64,000 nt of DNA from Cohnella fermenti (GTDB lineage: Bacteria > Bacillota > Bacilli > Paenibacillales > Paenibacillaceae), in the NCBI RefSeq assembly GCF_004801405.1, contig NZ_SSOB01000007.1, positions 62,001 to 126,000 of the forward strand, in the 5' to 3' direction. This document shows, one piece after another, positions 59,001 through 64,000 of the stretch (within the stretch, counting starts at the first letter, position 1; the number at the start of each line of letters is the position of its first letter). Position numbers and translations under genes: made by a program. The notes beneath the pieces were generated by a model. The model was not told the origin of the DNA. It searched no databases and saw nothing but the letters and a program-made list of their open reading frames with translations.

Positions 59001-62000
59001 GGCGACGGTATCGTGGCAAGCCTCGTCCGACAATGTGGGCGTCACCGGGTATGTGATCTACCGCGACGGAACGAAGGTCGGCACCTCGACCGCAACGACG
59101 TATGCGGACAGCGGGCTGGCGGCGAGCACGACGTACAGCTACACGGTGAAGGCGACGGACGCAGCGGGCAACCTGTCCGACGCGAGCGCGGCCGCGACCG
59201 TCAAGACGCCGGAAGCCGTGACGAACAGCGCAACGATCTACTACAAGCGCGGCTACAGCACGCCGTACTTCCACTATGCGCCGACCGGCGGCGCGTGGAC
59301 GACATCGCCGGGCAAGGCGATGACGGCGGTGGCCGGTTCGAGCTACAGCGTCATCACGGTGGACTTGGGCACGGCGACGAGTATGCAAGCGGTGTTCAAC
59401 AACGGAAGCGGCACGTGGGACAACAACGGCGGCAAGAACTACACGTTCCAGCAAGGCACGTGGACGTATGACAGCGGTACTATCACGGCGGGCGCGCCGG
59501 CCGGAGCAATCGTAGACACGACGGCTCCTTCGGCGCCGACGAACGTAACGGCGAGCGCGAAGACATCCGGCTCCGTCTCGCTGTCATGGACCGCTTCCAC
59601 CGACAATGTGGGCGTGACGGGCTACGAGATTTACCGCGGCGATGTCAAGGTGGGAACGTCGACAACGACGACATATACGGACAGCGGCTTGTCCGCCTCC
59701 ACCGAGTATCGGTATGCGGTCAAGGCATACGATGCTGCGGGGAATGTGTCGACGGCCAGCAGCACGCTGGCGGTGACGACGGATGCCCCGGCCGCCTCCA
59801 ATGCGGCGACGATCTACTACAAGCGCGGCTACAGCACGCCGTACTTCCACTACGCGCCAACTGGCGGCACGTGGACGACTTCGCCGGGCAAAGCGATGAC
59901 GGCATCGACGGATTACTCGGGCTATAGCGTCATCACGGTGGACCTGGGTACGGCGACGAGCATGCAGGCGGTGTTCAACAACGGAAGCGGCACGTGGGAC
60001 AACAACGGCGGCAAGAACTACACGTTCCAGCAGGGCACGTGGACGTATGACAGCGGCACGATTACGGCCGGCGCTCCGGCGTCGGCGCTGGTGGATACGA
60101 CGGCGCCGAGCGCGCCGACCAATGTCGCGGCGGCATCGGCCTCCGCCTCTACGGCAACGGTATCGTGGCTGTCTTCGACCGACAACGTGGGCGTTACCGG
60201 TTATGTGATCTACCGCGACGGAACGAAGGTCGGCACCTCGACCACAACGACGTATGCGGACAGCGGGCTGGCGGCGAACACGACGTACAGCTACACGGTG
60301 AAGGCGACCGATGCGGCGGGCAACCTGTCCGACGCGAGCGCGGCCGCGACCGTCAAGACGGCAGCCGGCAACAGCGCGACGATCTATTACAAGCGCGGCT
60401 ACAGCACGCCGTACTTCCACTATGCGCCAACTGGCGGCACGTGGACGACATCGCCGGGCAAGGCGATGACGGCATCGACGGACTACTCGGGCTATAGCGT
60501 CATCACGGTGGACCTGGGTACGGCGACGAGCATGCAGGCGGTGTTCAACAACGGAAGCGGCACGTGGGACAACAACGGCGGCAAGAATTACACGTTCCAG
60601 CAAGGCACGTGGACGTATGACAGCGGCACGATTACGGCCGGCGTTCCAGGAACCGATGCGAATTCGAACGACGGCGACGACGAGCCGATCACCGGCACGG
60701 TCGAGTGGAGCAAGCAGAGCATCTACTTCATCATGACGGACCGCTTCGTCGACGGAGATACGAGCAACGACAACTACGGCGGCTTCAATTCGGACAAGAG
60801 CAATCCGTCGAAGTGGCACGGCGGCGACTTCCAGGGCATTATCGACAACCTGGATTACATCAAGAATATGGGCTTCACCGCCATCTGGATTACGCCGGTC
60901 ACGATGCAGAACAGCGTCTACGCCTACCACGGCTATCATACCTACGACTTCTACTCGGTCGACGGCCATCTCGGGACGATGGACAAGTTCAAGGAACTGG
61001 TGTCGACGGCCCATAACAAGGGCATCGCGGTTATGCTCGACGTTGTCGTGAACCACACGTGCGATTGCAGCACCGGCAACGTAGCGGCGCCGTTTAATCA
61101 GTACGACTGGTACCACCATCGCGGCACGATCAGCGACAGCGATTACAACAATAACAACACGGACATGATCGAGAACGGCGAAGTTGCCGGCCTGGACGAC
61201 CTCAATCAGGAGAATCCGGCCGTCGAGCAAGCGCTGAACAACTGGATTCAATGGCTGATCGGCGAATCGAAGGTAGACGGGCTTCGCGTCGACACGGCGA
61301 AGCATGTGCCGAAGTGGTACCTGAAGAGCTTCGATACGGCGGCGAATACGTTCACCATCGGCGAAGTGTTCCACGGCGATCCCGCGGTCGTCGGCGATTA
61401 TTCCAACTACCTGGACGCGGTGCTGGACTTCCCGATGTACTACACGATCACCGACGTGTTCGCGAAGGACGGCTCCATGTACAACATTCAGAGCCGTTAC
61501 GCATCCGACAGCAAGTACCGCGACACCCGCTATAACGGCTTGTTCATCGACAATCACGACACGAAGCGCTTCCTCAACGTAGCGACAAGCGGCGACAAGT
61601 GGAAGCAGCTCAAGGCGGCTCTCGGCTTCATTCTGACGTCGCGCGGCATCCCGATCGTCTATCAGGGAACGGAGCTTGGCTACAGCGGCGGCGACGATCC
61701 CGCGAACCGCGAGGATGTCGTGCCGAATGCGAATCACGAGCTCTACAAGTACATCGCGGCGGTGAACGCCGTGCGGAACAAGCATGCAGCATTGCAGAAC
61801 GGCACGCAGAAGGAGAAGTGGGTTGACACGTACGTCTACGGATTCCAGCGCTCCAAGGACGGAGACGAAGCTGTCGTGCTGATTAACAACGCCTGGACAA
61901 GCCAGACGCGCACCATCCCGAATCTGGACAACATGTCCGGCGTCGGCACGCTGTACAACCAGTTGGGAACGGACTCCTACTCCGTCAGCAACGGTTCGAT

Positions 62001-62049
62001 TACGGTGACGCTGGCTCCGAAGGAAGTCAAGATTCTGACCAAGTCCTGA
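56032..62049 (+). CDS. Secreted multidomain amylase with two GH13 domains and four FN3/starch-binding units
   Basis: A 2005-residue exported enzyme; signal peptide about 1-34. GH13 domain 1 (about 45-600) has Asp327 in GFRVDTAKHV, Glu372 in TAEVWGHG and Asp432 in SSHDTS. Then follow a chitobiase-C-like beta domain (about 600-680), a carbohydrate-binding module (LTIHFKKPSSWSSPQLYYYE, about 685-780), and four fibronectin-III plus CBM25/26-type units, the binding modules starting near 878, 1068, 1260 and 1450 with TIYYKRGYSTPYFHY. GH13 domain 2 (about 1545-2005) has Asp1754 in GLRVDTAKHV, Glu1778 in TIGEVFHG and Asp1843 in IDNHDTK. Both triads are complete. ATG 56032 follows AAGGAGGG. It should degrade extracellular starch, feeding the maltodextrin importer. 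Confidence 0.9.
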   Translation: MQAIRKSLSLFLVGMLVLSMALSFGAAEQQATAATTTATADSAKAFSWNNATVYFAMTDRFNDGDSSNNNSYGRVSTDATGKNIGTFQGGDIKGLTQKLQAGYFTDLGINAIWITAPYEQVHGWVGGCDGGDFAHYAYHGYYALDYTEMDKNVGTVEEFRTFVDLAHSLGIRVVVDVVMNHEGYATLKDMEQYGFGSKTVSSSWTPGSGETWHSYTQSVDYTNASGWSTWWGSWVRAGIGGYTACGGDNKTQCLSGLPDLRTDLTGSVGLAPILKTKWAQETSGYANWIVPAASGLRQDLNIAPADYVVKWLSAWVQEFGIDGFRVDTAKHVELSRWSQLKTAANAALQTWRQNNPSKPGADWTDSFWMTAEVWGHGVGKSEYYSNGFDSVINFAFQTANFDSLESIYSSYASAINASPRTFNALSYISSHDTSLYNRGSLIKAGTALLLVPGAAQIFYGDETARPAGPSSSDSTQATRSFMNWSSINTSVLSHWQKLGQFRNNHLAVGAGVHKQISASPYTFSRVYTENGTDDKVVAVIGASGSTAVNVSSVFDDGATVRDAYTGNTAIVSNGYATFAADANGVILIEQTAASNLPALSAAPAGGAFKTDTQTVALSVTKADSGKYTLDGSDPAASGIAFVSGDTVTLGADMAFNESKTLKLYASNENGAAAREYTFTKKDPNAKLTIHFKKPSSWSSPQLYYYETSPTVTEPTWAAAPAMTQESGDWYSYAIAGVDSVRVMFKDSSGHQTPGSGTAGFLATADGWYSDQWYDHNPEAADTEAPTAPTNVTATSELATTAKLSWTASTDNVGVTGYVIYRDGAEVGSATTTSYTDSGLTANTTYSYTVKAKDAAGNLSAASAAATVKSSSVTTNSATIYYKRGYSTPYFHYSPTGGTWTTAPGKAMTASTDYPGYSVITVDLGTATSMQAVFNNGSGTWDNNGGKNYTFQQGTWTYDGGTITAGTPPVPDTTAPSAPTNVAAASSSTSTATVSWQASSDNVGVTGYVIYRDGTKVGTSTATTYADSGLAASTTYSYTVKATDAAGNLSDASAAATVKTPEAVTNSATIYYKRGYSTPYFHYAPTGGAWTTSPGKAMTAVAGSSYSVITVDLGTATSMQAVFNNGSGTWDNNGGKNYTFQQGTWTYDSGTITAGAPAGAIVDTTAPSAPTNVTASAKTSGSVSLSWTASTDNVGVTGYEIYRGDVKVGTSTTTTYTDSGLSASTEYRYAVKAYDAAGNVSTASSTLAVTTDAPAASNAATIYYKRGYSTPYFHYAPTGGTWTTSPGKAMTASTDYSGYSVITVDLGTATSMQAVFNNGSGTWDNNGGKNYTFQQGTWTYDSGTITAGAPASALVDTTAPSAPTNVAAASASASTATVSWLSSTDNVGVTGYVIYRDGTKVGTSTTTTYADSGLAANTTYSYTVKATDAAGNLSDASAAATVKTAAGNSATIYYKRGYSTPYFHYAPTGGTWTTSPGKAMTASTDYSGYSVITVDLGTATSMQAVFNNGSGTWDNNGGKNYTFQQGTWTYDSGTITAGVPGTDANSNDGDDEPITGTVEWSKQSIYFIMTDRFVDGDTSNDNYGGFNSDKSNPSKWHGGDFQGIIDNLDYIKNMGFTAIWITPVTMQNSVYAYHGYHTYDFYSVDGHLGTMDKFKELVSTAHNKGIAVMLDVVVNHTCDCSTGNVAAPFNQYDWYHHRGTISDSDYNNNNTDMIENGEVAGLDDLNQENPAVEQALNNWIQWLIGESKVDGLRVDTAKHVPKWYLKSFDTAANTFTIGEVFHGDPAVVGDYSNYLDAVLDFPMYYTITDVFAKDGSMYNIQSRYASDSKYRDTRYNGLFIDNHDTKRFLNVATSGDKWKQLKAALGFILTSRGIPIVYQGTELGYSGGDDPANREDVVPNANHELYKYIAAVNAVRNKHAALQNGTQKEKWVDTYVYGFQRSKDGDEAVVLINNAWTSQTRTIPNLDNMSGVGTLYNQLGTDSYSVSNGSITVTLAPKEVKILTKS
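58399..60650 (+). repeat. Four near-identical direct repeats of about 570 bp inside the amylase gene
   Basis: The FN3 plus starch-binding module unit is repeated four times; the sequence ACGATCTACTACAAGCGC or its one-base variant occurs at 58663, 59233, 59809 and 60379, spacing 570, 576 and 570 bp. The stretch coding for the binding module is almost identical between copies, so copy number may change by recombination, always in frame. Confidence 0.9.
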
Positions 62050-62080
62050 TTCCTTCACCGGCCCGCGGGGCTGGCTGGAA

Positions 62081-62116
62081 GCCTGTCGACCGGAACCGCG
62101 TTCCGGTTCGGCAGGC
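62081..62116 (+). terminator. Hairpin between the two secreted amylase genes
   Basis: CCGGAAC and GTTCCGG around CGC, with outer GCCTG/CAGGC. No T-run follows. Possibly an mRNA-processing or partial termination signal. Confidence 0.45.
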
Positions 62117-62148
62117 CCTATCCCGCTATTGAGAGGAGTGCACCCCCC

Positions 62149-64000
62149 CTGAAGAAAAAGCTGCTATCCCTGTTAACGGCATTCTCGTTGATCGCATCGG
62201 GCGCCGGCACGGCTTCGGCCGAAATCTCCGCAACCCACGTGTATCACAATCATATGCCAAACTTCTGGGCTTATTATGATACGTCCCAATATGCTTCGAC
62301 AGCCGTAGGTTCGCCGATTCGGTACATGTATGACGGGCAGGTCATCGACCTGAAGAACAACCCGCCCGCCAACTATACGTACTTCAATCCGACGAACGGA
62401 AGCGCGCTGCCGCATGACGACCTCGTCTCCTATTACACGCACAATGCCAAGACCGGCGCCTACCTGTACTGGCCGTGGCAGGTCGCGCAGTCGCTGAATC
62501 AGTCGTACCCGTCGGCGCAGATGCAGGTAACGATGTCCGGCGCGTTGATCAACAATGTCAACAGCTTCATGACGACGAACAACGTCCCCGGCTACAACGA
62601 CGTCAACTGGGGGTTGACGTGGAAGAATGCATACAACAGCCTCAAGACGCCGAACGGGAACCGCACGCTGGACTTGATCCACTTCAGCGGGCATCACTCG
62701 ATGGGACCGCTGACGGGCAACGACTACTTGGAGAAGGATCTGATCTATCATAGCGCAACGCTGGCCCAATCGTATTTTCTCGGCGACTCTTACGTGTCCT
62801 CGAAGGGATTTTTCCCAACGGAATTGGGCTTCTCCGAGCGGATCATTCCGGTTCTGAACAAGCTCGGCATCGAGTGGTCAGTGCTCGGGAACAACCATTA
62901 CTCCCGCACGCTTACCGACTACCCGCTGCTGAACGACCCCGGAGCGGATACGATGGTATCGCCGCCGAACCGCGCGGACCTGCAGAATACAAGCTCGGTC
63001 GGCGGCTGGCTGGCGCAGCCGATGTTCAACGAGAAGCAGGTGGTGTACAACAAGTACCCGTTCGCTTCCACGCCTCACTGGGTGCGTTATGTCGATCCCG
63101 CCACCGGCGAGGAGAGCAAGGTCGTCGGCGTGCCGGTCGCGCAGGCGGAATCGTGGGAGGAAGGCTACCAAGGCTCGGTTCAGGCAACCGTGCTCAAGAA
63201 CTACGAGGGGCTCGTATCGCAGAAGCAGTTCTTCGTCATCGCGCACGACGGCGACAATTCCTCGGGCCGCGCAGGCTCGGAGGACACCTGGCGCAATGCC
63301 GCCAACGTCACGTATGCGGATTCCGGCGTCAAGGCGGAGGGCATCAGCGAATATCTGATCAACAACACGCCGGCGGCGAGCGATGTCGTTCACGTCCAGG
63401 ACGGCTCGTGGATCGATACGCGGGACTCCTCCTCGGACCCGACCTGGTATCACTGGCACGTGCCGTTCGGCATCTGGAAGGCCCAGTTCTCCGACTTCAA
63501 CAAGGCGACGGGCATGAATCTCTCTCCGAAGAAAAACCTGAGCGGCGTCGAAGACGGAATGACGGTATCGTTCGAGTACGGCTACAACTACCTGGAGCGC
63601 AACTTCGCGCTGCTGCAGGCGGCCGAGAACTACGCGAAGACGGCCGAGCAGATCTGGCTTGACGATCACCCGAATTATTGGCAGCCGACGACGAATCTGG
63701 ACAAGCAGGTCACGTATTCGGGCAATCAGTTGAACCCGTGGATGATCTCTTATCCGGTCAAGGGCGATGTCAACAACGATTACAAGGGAGGCGCGAACCC
63801 GGCGGAGCTTGGCTGGTACTTCCTGCTTCCGGCGATGGATTCGGGCTTCGGCTACTACGATGAGAACGTCGACGACAGCGTGAAGCCGACGCTCTCCTTC
63901 AACAACTCGCTGTACTTCACGAAGCCTTATGTGGCGCAGAATGCGTCCAAGGACAAGACCGGTCCTTCCGTATGGTGGCCGCAGCGCTATCCGTACAATC
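62149..64000 (+). CDS. Secreted GH119/GH57-like alpha-amylase, N-terminal part (3' end outside window; apparent CTG start)
   Basis: 617 codons open to the window end. The frame starts with CTG 62149 (AGGAG 10 nt upstream) followed by KKKLLSLLTAFSLIASGAG and a cleavage site TASA before E25, a perfect signal peptide; there is no ATG/GTG/TTG in a usable place. The mature protein begins with THVYHNHMPNFWAYYD, the HNHxP-type motif of GH57/GH119, then FSGHHSMG, Glu225 in FFPTELGFSE and Asp367 in FVIAHDGDNSSG. Spacing of the Glu and Asp, 142 residues, equals that of Glu231 and Asp373 proposed for the GH119 founder IgtZ (from memory). It probably degrades starch with the enzyme encoded at 56032. Confidence 0.8.
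   Translation, partial: MKKKLLSLLTAFSLIASGAGTASAEISATHVYHNHMPNFWAYYDTSQYASTAVGSPIRYMYDGQVIDLKNNPPANYTYFNPTNGSALPHDDLVSYYTHNAKTGAYLYWPWQVAQSLNQSYPSAQMQVTMSGALINNVNSFMTTNNVPGYNDVNWGLTWKNAYNSLKTPNGNRTLDLIHFSGHHSMGPLTGNDYLEKDLIYHSATLAQSYFLGDSYVSSKGFFPTELGFSERIIPVLNKLGIEWSVLGNNHYSRTLTDYPLLNDPGADTMVSPPNRADLQNTSSVGGWLAQPMFNEKQVVYNKYPFASTPHWVRYVDPATGEESKVVGVPVAQAESWEEGYQGSVQATVLKNYEGLVSQKQFFVIAHDGDNSSGRAGSEDTWRNAANVTYADSGVKAEGISEYLINNTPAASDVVHVQDGSWIDTRDSSSDPTWYHWHVPFGIWKAQFSDFNKATGMNLSPKKNLSGVEDGMTVSFEYGYNYLERNFALLQAAENYAKTAEQIWLDDHPNYWQPTTNLDKQVTYSGNQLNPWMISYPVKGDVNNDYKGGANPAELGWYFLLPAMDSGFGYYDENVDDSVKPTLSFNNSLYFTKPYVAQNASKDKTGPSVWWPQRYPYN

Noticed and set aside
62878..63669. Antisense frame inside the GH119-like gene
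   Set aside because: It is the reverse shadow of a well-supported coding frame and shows no domain.
1..64000. tRNA, rRNA or known riboswitches
   Set aside because: I scanned the intergenic stretches by eye and saw no cloverleaf, rRNA-like or riboswitch-like conserved core; a covariance-model search would be needed to exclude short ones.

Overview
The window looks like part of a high-GC Paenibacillaceae chromosome (Paenibacillus or Cohnella type). The evidence is the set of YesM/YesN-type sensor kinase and AraC-type response regulator pairs, the LplABC-like and other CUT1 sugar importers without a local ATPase, an S-layer-homology surface protein, strong AGGAGG ribosome sites with frequent TTG/GTG starts, and cre/LacI-type operators. 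The species assignment is inference. About 37 intact or near-intact genes, two decayed genes and four repeat-rich intergenic islands can be supported.

Layout. 1-533: the 3' end of a 2-isopropylmalate synthase. 646-2542: a PhyH-family oxygenase divergent from an AraC regulator. 2623-18303: a polysaccharide-use cluster with response regulator, GH105, sensor kinase, heparinase-II/III-like lyase, a PLP trans-sulfuration-type enzyme, a second GH105, an LplB/LplC/LplA-like importer, an unrecognised 563-residue protein and a Gfo/Idh/MocA oxidoreductase. 18427-25242: a second YesM/YesN pair followed by a second importer. 25443-32770: an alpha-L-rhamnosidase followed by five catabolic enzymes (cyclase family, 2-hydroxyacid dehydrogenase, zinc alcohol dehydrogenase, SDR, FAH-family hydrolase), suggesting oxidative breakdown of released rhamnose. 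Together these point to a rhamnose- and uronate-containing polysaccharide as food source (inference).

32771-33729 is a repeat island. 33730-36565 holds an NHL beta-propeller protein, a second PhyH oxygenase and a second divergent AraC regulator. 36706-42804 encodes a 2032-residue SLH-anchored surface protein whose C-terminal two thirds is a degenerate helical repeat. 43018-45388 (minus) is a carboxynorspermidine synthase/decarboxylase pair (polyamine synthesis), followed by an AT-rich gap, an OmpR-type response regulator and the wreck of its probable partner kinase.

47840-64000 is a starch/maltodextrin cluster: a LacI-family regulator (apparently with an ATC start codon and a perfect palindromic operator at its promoter), a GH13 neopullulanase-like enzyme, a maltodextrin binding protein with two permeases, an accessory stretch with a 51-bp repeat array and a truncated IS630 transposase, a 2005-residue secreted enzyme with two GH13 domains flanking four fibronectin-III/starch-binding units, and the start of a secreted GH119-like amylase (apparently with a CTG start) that runs off the end.

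The most unusual non-genic signal is a set of intergenic arrays with 51-52 bp period, in two sequence families, found at three places plus one inverted single copy. The most unusual proteins are the helical-repeat SLH giant, the dual-catalytic amylase, and the 563-residue protein of the lyase cluster.
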